Part shown: positions 9,101 to 16,651 of the stretch, in pieces | Layout of the letters: the number at the start of each line of letters is the position of its first letter | How positions within the stretch are numbered: position 1 is the first letter of the stretch | Origin: Methylococcaceae bacterium UBA6146 | Lineage (GTDB): Bacteria > Pseudomonadota > Gammaproteobacteria > Methylococcales > Methylomonadaceae | DNA: 35,292 nucleotides | NCBI GenBank assembly: GCA_002422395.1 | Contig: DIUY01000018.1 | Coordinates: 1 to 35,292, forward strand | Direction: 5' to 3' | Program-made: the position numbers and the translations under genes | Notes under the pieces: model-generated | What the model was told of the DNA's origin: nothing | What the model saw: the letters and a program-made list of their open reading frames with translations, nothing else | Database searches by the model: none

Positions 9101-9466
9101 TGCCGTGTGTTTGTCGCGCCGCTACTGGCAGGGGCAGGCATTAAAGGCAAAGTGATTGACGCCTTGGCACACGGGACGCCATCCGTATTGACGCCAATCG
9201 CCGCAGAAGGCACACCGCTCAGGCATGGTTTGGAAGTGATGATCGCTGAAACCGCGCAAGAGTGGGCTGATGCGGTGACCCGCTTATACACTGAGCAAGC
9301 GTTGTGGGAAAAAATGTCAGCGGCCGCGGGTGAATTTGCCCGCCAACATTATTCTTTTGAAAATGGCCGGAAATTAATGTTAAAAGCCCTTCAGGCGGCA
9401 GACGTGTTTACGCCGATGGATAATCAGGCATTGGTGGTCAAGCAAACGAGACCCGAACTTTACTGA
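6116..9466 (+). CDS. Double glycosyltransferase (GT2 + GT4) with a large N-terminal extension
   Basis: 1116 aa. Residues 1-280 have no family I recognise. Residues about 285-390 look like a beta-sandwich (GWVSESTLRINLYIDDQFVAG, HRIEARAYPSGKP). A GT2 (GT-A fold) domain spans about 468-715: VSIIVPVHNK, VILVDDGSSD, the metal-binding LNNDTEP near 551, and GGFSETYCPAYFEDTDLAF near 645. A GT4-type (GT-B) domain follows from about 732 (ALIIDYQTPRPDIDAGSY) to the end, with the donor-binding APLLAGAGIKGKVIDALAHG near 1001-1020. This organisation fits large polysaccharide-assembly glycosyltransferases that add two sugars in succession. The protein has no signal peptide or membrane span and is likely cytoplasmic. 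The ATG at 6116 has only a weak GGCGG upstream. It is the first gene of the rightward decoration block. Confidence 0.88.
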   Translation: MRSFFLSCSGFFNTAVVQKKWLGEGNGLDLSIDGDFFRTLDASSVNGLPLLTHINQICDAGFELPSPCWLYHKDQENGASSGVDLNDKWSLYNGHTFYLHQNAGFNIPVELIYHDPVVGEFLPVKGKECYQIMGSFGHHRCHSVFIAEFYDKQRKLLHRYEKNLFEGKLGGQVLEDYLTISDIVETPANAAFARLLVKKFPAKAGETDSFLFFTCPLFAQLPSVTASLLKWEKSPLGIEEWKLLRTLDLSQFTNVEFELPRQAYNGQTHTIGLAERDSGLAAQGSPKTFLYELNIKGQLECLSDSRVIGWVSESTLRINLYIDDQFVAGTDSATASNNDGHFRFSIPLPSQFFDGRPHRIEARAYPSGKPIGELAEILPYQIVAWDVLQKFAGKPLPAKLSPAAAYRYDSMRASLLALSEAAKHKTGNDLANIIGRITRLGTLHEQLVAGFEKIRHYEPLTFPFVDAPDVSIIVPVHNKFAVTYYCLTALLFAYNRASFEVILVDDGSSDETLDILDLVDGIVYLRNETSQGFIRSCNRGASAARGQYVVMLNNDTEPTTRWLDELIFTFEQFANVGLAGSKLLYPDGKLQEAGGIVWNSGNPWNYGRGGNPHEPRFNYTRQADYLSGAAIMLPKTLWDKVGGFSETYCPAYFEDTDLAFKVRAAGYKTIYAPLSVVYHFEGISSGTNVTTGTKRYQEINRPKFKQKWIHDCQFNGEEGKDVDLNKDRGITRRALIIDYQTPRPDIDAGSYAAIQEMRLLQSLGFKVTFVPENLAYLGQYTEYLQRLGIETIYAPFASSIQAFLEKRGTEFDVVYITRYYVAKNNLNLVRQYAPQAKVLFCNADLHFLRELRDGIEQNNQDMIDRACTIRDEELAIMRLVDVTLSYNAIEHSVIISHNLNTSNVVTCPWVVDVTDNQPKFAERSDIAFLGGFGHPPNKAAVQFFVNHVMPILQHQLPEAKFRIYGSNIPEDIEKLQSDNVIVEGYIEDVADVYDSCRVFVAPLLAGAGIKGKVIDALAHGTPSVLTPIAAEGTPLRHGLEVMIAETAQEWADAVTRLYTEQALWEKMSAAAGEFARQHYSFENGRKLMLKALQAADVFTPMDNQALVVKQTRPELY

Positions 9467-9539
9467 TGTTTTTTTAATCGCTCTTACATCGGCAAACAAA
9501 CAAGTTGCCGCGCTGCCAATTTTTAAATAGGGTTATATT

Positions 9540-10268
9540 TTGAGGAAAATCATTTTTCATTATCATTTCTTTAAAAACGCAGGGACTTCCGTGGATGCGT
9601 TGTTAAAAGCCAACTTTCCGCGGCACTGGGTGACCAAAGAATTTAACGGGCAATATGCCATTAACGCCACCCAAGTGAAGCAATGGATACAAGAAGAAGA
9701 AAATGCCGTGGCATTTTCTTCCCACACCGCCCTCTTGCTCACGCCTGACCTACCGGATGTCCAGCTATTCCCCATTATTTTTATCCGCCATCCAATTGAC
9801 CGCATCGCTTCGGCATACGCTTTCGAGCGCACCCAAGGGAGTTCCACCTTCGGTTCCGTGCTTGCCCGCCACACCACACTTGCGGGTTACATTGAAGTGA
9901 ACCTAGCGCTTGGGCACCACAGCCAGTGCCGCAACTTCCATATCTCCAAGCTGACGCACCTGTTTATAGGCGAGCCTGGCACCCCCGCCACACTGGCGAT
10001 CAAGGCATTGGACAGCTTGCCGTTTGTTGGCTTGGTGGACAACTATGACAAGTCCATCGACCGGCTTACCGAATGGCTTTTGCCGCATTTTCCGAATTTT
10101 AAGCCGGTTATCGTCACCCGAAACGTCACCCGAAGCAACACCATCCCGCTTGACCAAAAGCTCGAACAGATCCGTGCCGAAATAGGGCCTGGCTGTTATG
10201 ACGAGCTGCTCACAGCAAACGAAGCTGATTTGGCGGTGTTTCACGCGATACAAAAAAGATACGCCTAG
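9540..10268 (+). CDS. Sulfotransferase family protein
   Basis: 242 aa. The N-terminus IIFHYHFFKNAGTSVDALL contains the 5'-phosphosulfate-binding loop (FKNAGTS, residues 11-17). PIIFIRHPIDRIASAYAFER (about 78-97) is the 3'-phosphate-binding strand-loop-helix of PAPS-dependent sulfotransferases. Such enzymes move sulfate from PAPS to a hydroxyl, often on a carbohydrate. The start is TTG at 9540 with TAGGG seven bases upstream; no in-frame ATG precedes the P-loop. The neighbours (glycosyltransferase upstream, WcbI-like downstream) suggest it modifies the surface polymer. The acceptor is unknown. Confidence 0.82.
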   Translation: MRKIIFHYHFFKNAGTSVDALLKANFPRHWVTKEFNGQYAINATQVKQWIQEEENAVAFSSHTALLLTPDLPDVQLFPIIFIRHPIDRIASAYAFERTQGSSTFGSVLARHTTLAGYIEVNLALGHHSQCRNFHISKLTHLFIGEPGTPATLAIKALDSLPFVGLVDNYDKSIDRLTEWLLPHFPNFKPVIVTRNVTRSNTIPLDQKLEQIRAEIGPGCYDELLTANEADLAVFHAIQKRYA

Positions 10269-10351
10269 CACTTCCATGATAATGCCCCAGCAGCCATGGC
10301 TATCATCAGCGCACCCTAAACCTTAACCGTTTTTTCCCCTTAATTAACAAC

Positions 10352-11245
10352 ATGAAAATCGGAATTGTCGCCAACTGCCAGGTGCAGCCCTTAACAAAGC
10401 TCTTGTCAGCACTTAATGGCGTAGAAACCGTCGTCGCGGTACCCACGCACCTATTCGGCACAAAACAGTTTGAAAAATCCGAAGAAACATTTAAAGACCT
10501 TATTCAAGACCCTGACGCGATTGTCTTAAGCTATGCCCATGAGCTTAGGTTTAATGATTACGCAACCCAGACCTTAAAACAGCGGATACCACAATGCCAT
10601 ACGCTGACTAACATCCACTTTTCAGGACTGCATCCTGACATTACTTACGTTGGCGATCAGGGCGGACGGATACAGTCCCCTCTGGGGGATTATCACAGCA
10701 AAATAATCCTGCACAGTTTTTTGGCCGGGTATTCCCAAGCAGATTGTCTGCGGCGTTTTTCTGGGGATGAATACGAACGGCTGGGCTATTACCATGAATT
10801 TGAAAAGTCGGCAACGGAATTGCGTGGCAGGGATAGCCAACTGGATATTCAATTTGCTGAACACTTTATTGCCTTACTAAAAGAAAGCCCCTGCCTTTAT
10901 ACGCTAAACCACCCTACCCCGATTGTCTTTCAGGAGTATGTTTTGGTTATAGCACAATATTTAGGATTGAAAGCATGGAGGCAACCGACAGCCGTGCTGC
11001 CGAATTATTTGGCCCATTCAACCTGGTGGCCAATCTATGATGAAGTCGCGCAAGCGCATGGTTTAAATTATCGGATGCCTATGGTTTTTAAGCAACCCGA
11101 CGCGATGGGGGGAAAATTCATGGAGCTTGGACAACTGGTCTGTTCATCTTACCAAATGTACGAAAAGGCACGGAACCGGCTTAGCAATAGCCGCCAAGCA
11201 ACAGCGCTGCTTACGCAACCATCAAAACAACTAGGAACTCCCTGA
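10352..11245 (+). CDS. WcbI-like polysaccharide biosynthesis protein (putative acyltransferase)
   Basis: 297 aa, opening with MKIGIVANCQVQPLTKLL. The N-C-Q-x-x-P/L pattern after the first strand is the hallmark of WcbI-type capsule proteins, a CoA-binding SGNH-like family implicated in acetylation of capsular polysaccharide. Other WcbI-like blocks are the conserved ILHSFLAGYS and the C-terminal HPTPIVFQEYV. No signal peptide is seen. Its TGA overlaps the next ATG by one base (TGATG), so the two genes are translationally coupled. The catalytic mechanism in the family is not firmly established, so acyl transfer is inference. Confidence 0.65.
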   Translation: MKIGIVANCQVQPLTKLLSALNGVETVVAVPTHLFGTKQFEKSEETFKDLIQDPDAIVLSYAHELRFNDYATQTLKQRIPQCHTLTNIHFSGLHPDITYVGDQGGRIQSPLGDYHSKIILHSFLAGYSQADCLRRFSGDEYERLGYYHEFEKSATELRGRDSQLDIQFAEHFIALLKESPCLYTLNHPTPIVFQEYVLVIAQYLGLKAWRQPTAVLPNYLAHSTWWPIYDEVAQAHGLNYRMPMVFKQPDAMGGKFMELGQLVCSSYQMYEKARNRLSNSRQATALLTQPSKQLGTP

Positions 11246-12498
11246 TGCCTTTATATTCACTTGGTTATAACGAGTTGATGCCGGAGCTGATAATGGATGA
11301 AAGTCCTTTCATTCGCATTAACCTGGCACCGTTCCTACCATTTGCCAAGGAGCGCGAAAGTGTCAGGCATTTGCGTTTGGCCTTGTCCACACTCGAACAA
11401 AACCGCCTTAACGAAGGGGACATTATTGTCACTTCATTTGAGCCGCTCAATTCTGACCTCCGCGCAGCGTTAACCCGAAAAAAAGCCTTTTCGCCGGAAG
11501 ATTACGACCGTATCAGCAAATTAATCACCGTGTTTGGCCTTTATTTTCGTCAAAAACCCTTTCGGAAAAAGCATTGGATTGCCTCCCAAGCACAACAAAT
11601 CAGACAATGGGAACCGAAATTTTATGGCCGCTACGGGAATGTTGAACTGCGTGTGATCGACAGTTATTTGCGCAACCAAAGTAAGATTGGGGTCAAATTA
11701 GCTGAAATACAGCACCATCTAGCCGACGAAAACTATATGTATCAGGGGAGTGGCAGTGTGCACTGGCTTAGCGCCGCGGATGTCAATTTCAATCTGCGCA
11801 GATTGATGACTAATGCAGGCTTTTACCTGTCCGACAATCCGGCAGAAACTGACGGCGAAGCACTGTGTTTCTGGGCTAAGAAATACTTGGACGCACTAGC
11901 CGGAACACATTTTTTATTCCCCTATCCTACCTGTTACCCGAATTTTTTCGTGCCGCAAGACCATCTCTTTAGGCAACAAGGCGTTATTAAAGACTATGTC
12001 GCTTTCCCTGAGCCGGAAAAATTCTATGCCACGCTTAAAGGCCATGACATCTTGCTGATGACACCCTTTTATAATGAAGTCAACGGCCTTTATAGCAGCA
12101 AACGCCTGTTCAACTTGTATACCGATATAGCAGTCCCGGACTTTTCACTAACGGCTGTGCCGGCCTATATTTCGACCTACCCGAACCGTCCCCACGGGTC
12201 TTGGAATGAAACATTCCAGCACTTGATAGCAGAAATTGACCGCGCATTCGCCGCCAACACCTTTTCAATCTTCTTTGCTTCCTGCGGCTGTTATGGGATG
12301 CCCATTTGCCACTATGTGCACACCCGTTATGGCTGCACATCGGTCTATATAGGCAATTATATCAATACATTATTTGGCATTTTGCAGCAATGCAGCGAAA
12401 CCTTCATGCAAGAGCGGCGCATCAATGAAAATTGGGCCATCGGCAACTTAACGCAATTTAAAAATGTCGCCAAAATTGATGGTGGTCGGTATACATGA
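11245..12498 (+). CDS. Hypothetical protein, possible GT-D-type glycosyltransferase
   Basis: 417 aa, not clearly recognised. Around residues 130-145 it reads KFYGRYGNVELRVIDSYL, similar in shape to the short Gly/acidic motif near the start of GT-D (DUF1792-like) domains. The second half has DILLMTPFYNEVNGLYSSKR, and near the C-terminus SIFFASCGCYGMPICHYV followed by SVYIGNYINTLFGI, a pattern of a small-residue loop before a His and an I-G turn that nucleotide-sugar enzymes often use. The N-terminal 100 aa are predicted mostly helical. No signal peptide or membrane segment. It is coupled to the WcbI-like gene (TGATG), so it should act in the same decoration pathway. The GT-D idea is inference; it could be an unrelated polymer-modifying enzyme. 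Confidence 0.55.
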   Translation: MPLYSLGYNELMPELIMDESPFIRINLAPFLPFAKERESVRHLRLALSTLEQNRLNEGDIIVTSFEPLNSDLRAALTRKKAFSPEDYDRISKLITVFGLYFRQKPFRKKHWIASQAQQIRQWEPKFYGRYGNVELRVIDSYLRNQSKIGVKLAEIQHHLADENYMYQGSGSVHWLSAADVNFNLRRLMTNAGFYLSDNPAETDGEALCFWAKKYLDALAGTHFLFPYPTCYPNFFVPQDHLFRQQGVIKDYVAFPEPEKFYATLKGHDILLMTPFYNEVNGLYSSKRLFNLYTDIAVPDFSLTAVPAYISTYPNRPHGSWNETFQHLIAEIDRAFAANTFSIFFASCGCYGMPICHYVHTRYGCTSVYIGNYINTLFGILQQCSETFMQERRINENWAIGNLTQFKNVAKIDGGRYT

Positions 12499-12595
12499 AT
12501 CGCCCCCTGAGTTGCCGCGTTGACTGGAGTAAAAAAACATGTCTTTCGCTCCGATAATCGTTAGTCCAATGCAAAAACTTTTGCAACGGCTACTG

Positions 12596-12708
12596 GGTAG
12601 TGGGTTAAATGTGGTGGTGGTTGGAGTACAAGCTAAGGCTTGTACTGAGGCAAACCAAGGTTTGCACTCCAGCTTATCAACGTGCAGCTACAGATTTAAC
12701 CCACCACC
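12596..12708 (+). mobile_element. 113-bp MITE-like element with terminal inverted repeats and 9-bp flanking direct repeats
   Basis: Ends are GGTAGTGGGTTAAAT (12596-12610) and the inverse of GGTGGTGGGTTAAAT (12694-12708), 14 of 15 matching. CGGCTACTG flanks it directly on both sides (12587-12595 and 12709-12717), as a target-site duplication would. Inside, GTACAAGC/GCTTGTAC and GCAAACC/GGTTTGC form two hairpins within an outer GGAGT/ACTCC stem, giving a three-way-junction shape. A partial reverse copy lies at 22279-22362. The flanking repeat of the insertion is not shared by that second copy, which supports its being target sequence. It sits between the 417-aa gene and the tandem sulfotransferase gene and carries no gene. 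Confidence 0.65.
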
Positions 12709-12800
12709 CGGCTACTGTAACTTAAATCAAAAATGGCGCTATTAGAGTGACCTTGAAAGCTTAGTCACCCCAACCGGCGCAAACAAGCAAGGTATCCTGC

Positions 12801-14813
12801 ATGTTCGACAGCAACCTAGTAAAAAAAGCACTGCGTGAAAAAATCCTCACGTCCGCTTCCAGTTATGCGCTGCTTGCCAACAAAGCCGCAATTGAAAGGC
12901 AGCCCTTGCTGGCCTTACAGGTTTTGCGGGCAGGCCACACTGTTTACCCGAACAATGGGGGGTTAAAAAAGCGCTTGGAGACGGCGGGGGATTTAAACCC
13001 CGCCCTCGTCAACCAGCTCAACTTACCGCCCGCCAGAAAAATATTTGGCATCGGCCTATCCAGAACCGCCACCTCATCGCTTAACGAAAGCCTGGAAATG
13101 CTCGGCTATAACACCGCCCACTGGATGAATTCGGCGGCGGAAAATAAAATTATCGACTGGACAGAATTGCTTTCGCATGATGCCTTATCTGACACCCCTG
13201 TCTCGTTTATGTTCGAATTGCTGCACTACGCATTCCCAAACAGCCACTTCATTTACACCTACAGGGACATTGAAAAATGGGACCATTCAATCACCTCGCA
13301 TTTCCATTGGCTAAAAGGCTTTGAGTCATTCAAGCAACTATGCCTGAATGGCAATGGCAAAGGCGGCGTGGTGGATTCCCCACTATGGCGCATGATCCAT
13401 CTGACTTTGTACGCCAATTGCTCCTCCTGGTCTGAGGCCTATAAACAACATGAACGCCGCGTCGAGCGTTTTTTTTCCTCGCACCCTGAAGCCCGGCTAC
13501 TTAAAATTGACATCACCGATCCCACACTGGGCAGCAACGATAAGTGGCACACCATCGCCAATTACCTTGATTTACCTGATGACCACATCCCTCTGTTACC
13601 TTTCCCTAAAAAAAATAACAAATCAGGGCTTAATCAAAGGCAAGACCCCAATTTCAGGATGGAACTGCCCGAATCGTGGCAAGCTGAGCTTAAAATTGGC
13701 CAATTTGGCAAATTAATTTCAGCACAACCCGAACCGGCCATGCAACGGCCTCTGGCACATAAAACAAAAAAAAAGATGTTGCTGTTGCATATTGGCACTG
13801 AAAAGACCGGGACCACGTCAATACAGGAGTTTTTGGCGTTGAACCGGGGGCAATTAAAATCTAGCAACGTATTCTATCCAGCTTCTTTGGGTGCCAAAAA
13901 CCATATAAAAATTGCCGCTTACGCAGACACCCCGCCGTGGCGCCTAGCCCGCAACCTATTCGGCATTGATTCCGAGGAAAAACACCACTTATTCCGTAAT
14001 GGCCTTGAGCAACAATTTCAAGAAGAGCTAGACGCCAATGATTGCCAGCACACCATCATTTCTAACGAACATCTGCATTCGCAAACAACAAAGCCGGAAC
14101 AAATCCAGTTTTTAAAAAGCCAAATGGAAAAGCATTTCTCAGCCATCAATGTCCTGGTTTATTTTAGAAGACAAGACTTAATGGCCGTGTCATTCCACTC
14201 CACCATGCTGGAAGCTGGCTTCATCCCCTCCGGCCATTTTAATTTTGAGCCAACGAATTATTATTTTAACTTTTTTTCCATCTACCAAAATTGGCTCAAT
14301 TGTTTTGGTAAGGACAACGTTAAGGTCCGTATTTTTGCTAAAGAACACTTTATAAACGGCAGCCTGCTGAACGATTTTTGCGCCTCGGCAGGAATTTCTG
14401 AAACTAACGGCTTGCTGATACCCGAACGAAAAAATGAAGCGTTTTCTTTAACGGCTGAATGCCTGGCTTTTGAGTTGAACCAACAAATTAAAAATGGCCA
14501 TCTCGTAATGGCAAACCCTGAGCGAAAGCGTCTAATTGCCCAATTTAGAAAAAACTTTACCGGCCCTGCACACTATCCGGACAGACAAGCCGCCCTGCGT
14601 TTTTACCAAAGCTTTGCAGCCTCCAACAAAGCCCTGCAAGAGCAACTGCCTGATGCCTTTTCGCCTCTTTTTAATGACGACTTCTCTATGTATCCGGAGC
14701 AAGAAGACACCACACTGCTTACCGAAAAACGCCAATGGGCAAAAGAAGAACTGGCAAATTTAATTCAGCTATACGCTAAGCCACTACCCGCCAAACGAAG
14801 GCCACGAAAATGA
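12801..14813 (+). CDS. Tandem sulfotransferase (two fused sulfotransferase domains)
   Basis: 670 aa. Residues 1-65 are helical and TPR-like (ALLANKAAIERQPLLALQVL). The first sulfotransferase domain begins with KIFGIGLSRTATSSLNESL (about 79-97, PSB loop) and has HFIYTYRDIEKWDHSI near 150. A basic linker (KTKKK, about 320) leads to a second domain that starts MLLLHIGTEKTGTTSIQEFL (about 326-345) with the matching 3'-PB segment VLVYFRRQDLMAVSFHS near 452. Both halves keep a recognisable phosphate loop, so both may be active on PAPS. ATG 12801 has AAGG about nine bases upstream. The TGA overlaps the next ATG (ATGA). The fusion is unusual; the other sulfotransferase in this block has one domain. 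Confidence 0.8.
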   Translation: MFDSNLVKKALREKILTSASSYALLANKAAIERQPLLALQVLRAGHTVYPNNGGLKKRLETAGDLNPALVNQLNLPPARKIFGIGLSRTATSSLNESLEMLGYNTAHWMNSAAENKIIDWTELLSHDALSDTPVSFMFELLHYAFPNSHFIYTYRDIEKWDHSITSHFHWLKGFESFKQLCLNGNGKGGVVDSPLWRMIHLTLYANCSSWSEAYKQHERRVERFFSSHPEARLLKIDITDPTLGSNDKWHTIANYLDLPDDHIPLLPFPKKNNKSGLNQRQDPNFRMELPESWQAELKIGQFGKLISAQPEPAMQRPLAHKTKKKMLLLHIGTEKTGTTSIQEFLALNRGQLKSSNVFYPASLGAKNHIKIAAYADTPPWRLARNLFGIDSEEKHHLFRNGLEQQFQEELDANDCQHTIISNEHLHSQTTKPEQIQFLKSQMEKHFSAINVLVYFRRQDLMAVSFHSTMLEAGFIPSGHFNFEPTNYYFNFFSIYQNWLNCFGKDNVKVRIFAKEHFINGSLLNDFCASAGISETNGLLIPERKNEAFSLTAECLAFELNQQIKNGHLVMANPERKRLIAQFRKNFTGPAHYPDRQAALRFYQSFAASNKALQEQLPDAFSPLFNDDFSMYPEQEDTTLLTEKRQWAKEELANLIQLYAKPLPAKRRPRK

Positions 14814-16603
14814 ATAATGCTTTAATTATTGGCCATAGCCATATCCTGTGCTTACGGGCTGCCCTTAAACAAAGCAGCCAAAATCCCGAACCAGTCAGTT
14901 TTGACTTCCTCTTATTGCGGGACAAAAAATACCATTCAGAAACCACTAAAACACTGTCTGCCGAACAGCGCAGAATGCGGACTTCATCGGTGGAAGGCGT
15001 GGACAAAGTCCTCATAGCAAAGCGGATAACTCAAGCCAACCCCGACACCGCCCTATTGTGCATCAATGGCAATGAACATTCCGGTGTTGGCATGATCCAT
15101 TCAGCCGCCATTAGCCAAGCGACCAAACTGGACAGAATGGCGGGGATCATCAACAAAAAACTAACAGAATGGCTAAATTTTCTGACGCCTTTATTGCCTG
15201 AGCGGATTATTTTTTACCCTTCGCCGCCGCCCATAGACACCGATCACCTGTCCGGCTTATTCTCTGAAGACCGCATCGGGCGTTATAAAGGGCATCAATT
15301 TGAACCGTTTGAATTCAGGCTGTCAGCTTGGCGACACTACTGTGAAACAGTCAAAAACCTGTGCGCCCGATACGACATCGAATTTATTGATTTGCCCGAC
15401 TCCGTCTTCAAGGCAAATGGTTTCCGCGTACCGGACTGTTACGGTAACGATCTGCTGCATGGCAATGCTGAATACGGCCAACGGGTGCTCACCAAGCTCG
15501 CTGAAGCCATTTTAACCAAACCGGCGCCTAAGCCGGCACATCCTTACCAAAAGCTGCCCGACTACGCATTCTGGAAACAGGCCGTCGCTGACCTGCCTTG
15601 TGCGGACATCGATCCGGTCACCACCCTTCCCTTCACCATTAGCAAAAGCGATAAAATCGCCACCGCAGGCAGTTGTTTTGCCCAACACATTTCCAAACAC
15701 CTGCGGGAACAAGGTTTTAAGTTCTTAGTCACTGAACAACCCGGCAACACCGGACAAGATGCCGAAGCACGCGGTTTTTATGACTTTAGCGCCCGTTACG
15801 GCAACATCTATACCGCCAGGCAATTGCTGCAACTTTTCGACCGCGCCTTCGGCTATTTCCAACCGCTAGATAAGGCCTGGAATCGCCATGACGGTAGCTT
15901 TTGTGACCCGTTCCGGCCCCGCATCGAACCCGATGGCTTCCGCACCGAAGCTGATTTACGCCGCGACGTCCGCCTGCATTTAAGCGCCGTAAAAAAAATG
16001 TTCCTCGAACTGGACGTCTTTATCTTCACCCTCGGACTGACCGAATGCTACCTATCGCGTTTGGACGGCGCGGTTTACCCATTGGCGCCGGGCGTGGCCG
16101 GTGGGCAATTTGAGCCGTCACAACATGTTTTCGCAAACTTTTCCGTTGGTGACGTGGCGGCTGATTTGCGCACTTTCTTGCAAAAATTACAGTTAGTGAA
16201 CCCTAAAGCCAAAGTCATTCTTACCGTATCGCCAGTGCCGCTAGTCGCCACCGCAGCCCAACGTCATGTGCTGGTTTCGACCACCTATTCCAAAGCCGTG
16301 CTGCGCGTTGCCGCAGAAGAAATTGCCGCAAGCCACCCCCAGGTGTGCTACTTCCCGTCCTATGAAATCATTACCGGGAACCATGCCGGCTCCAGCTACT
16401 TTAGCCCGGACCGCCGTTCAGTGACCGCGCAGGGTGTCGCCCACGTCATGCGTGTGTTCATGGCACACATCGGCCGACAAACCACGCCACATCAGGGCAT
16501 CCCTGACGAAAGCGAAAATCTCACACCGGAAGAGCTTGCTGCCCTAGCTGAAATGGACAAGCTGGTAGAAACCATCTGTGATGAGGAATTGTTGGCACGT
16601 TAA
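14810..16603 (+). CDS. SGNH-like + GSCFA domain protein
   Basis: 597 aa. Residues 1-235 look like an SGNH hydrolase-type domain: ALIIGHSHILCLRAAL (block I variant, S-H), a central LLCINGNEHSG, and a C-terminal YGNDLLHGNAEYG with the D-x-x-H-like pair. Residues about 275-570 form a GSCFA domain, with the name-giving TAGSCFAQHISKHL near 285 and IFTLGLTECYLSR near 405. GSCFA proteins are bacterial SGNH relatives of unknown exact chemistry found in polysaccharide loci. There is no signal peptide, so it is probably cytoplasmic. It starts in the ATGA overlap with the tandem sulfotransferase gene, so the two are co-translated and probably act on the same substrate. Acyl ester transfer or hydrolysis is inference. 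Confidence 0.75.
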   Translation: MNNALIIGHSHILCLRAALKQSSQNPEPVSFDFLLLRDKKYHSETTKTLSAEQRRMRTSSVEGVDKVLIAKRITQANPDTALLCINGNEHSGVGMIHSAAISQATKLDRMAGIINKKLTEWLNFLTPLLPERIIFYPSPPPIDTDHLSGLFSEDRIGRYKGHQFEPFEFRLSAWRHYCETVKNLCARYDIEFIDLPDSVFKANGFRVPDCYGNDLLHGNAEYGQRVLTKLAEAILTKPAPKPAHPYQKLPDYAFWKQAVADLPCADIDPVTTLPFTISKSDKIATAGSCFAQHISKHLREQGFKFLVTEQPGNTGQDAEARGFYDFSARYGNIYTARQLLQLFDRAFGYFQPLDKAWNRHDGSFCDPFRPRIEPDGFRTEADLRRDVRLHLSAVKKMFLELDVFIFTLGLTECYLSRLDGAVYPLAPGVAGGQFEPSQHVFANFSVGDVAADLRTFLQKLQLVNPKAKVILTVSPVPLVATAAQRHVLVSTTYSKAVLRVAAEEIAASHPQVCYFPSYEIITGNHAGSSYFSPDRRSVTAQGVAHVMRVFMAHIGRQTTPHQGIPDESENLTPEELAALAEMDKLVETICDEELLAR

Positions 16604-16651
16604 ACTTGTCCACTTAATCCAATAAAAATAATCCAACCAACACCTAAAACT

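Noticed and set aside
12539..12745. 68-aa open frame with a start codon after the 417-aa gene
   Set aside because: It reads mostly through the palindromic MITE, so it is not a real gene.
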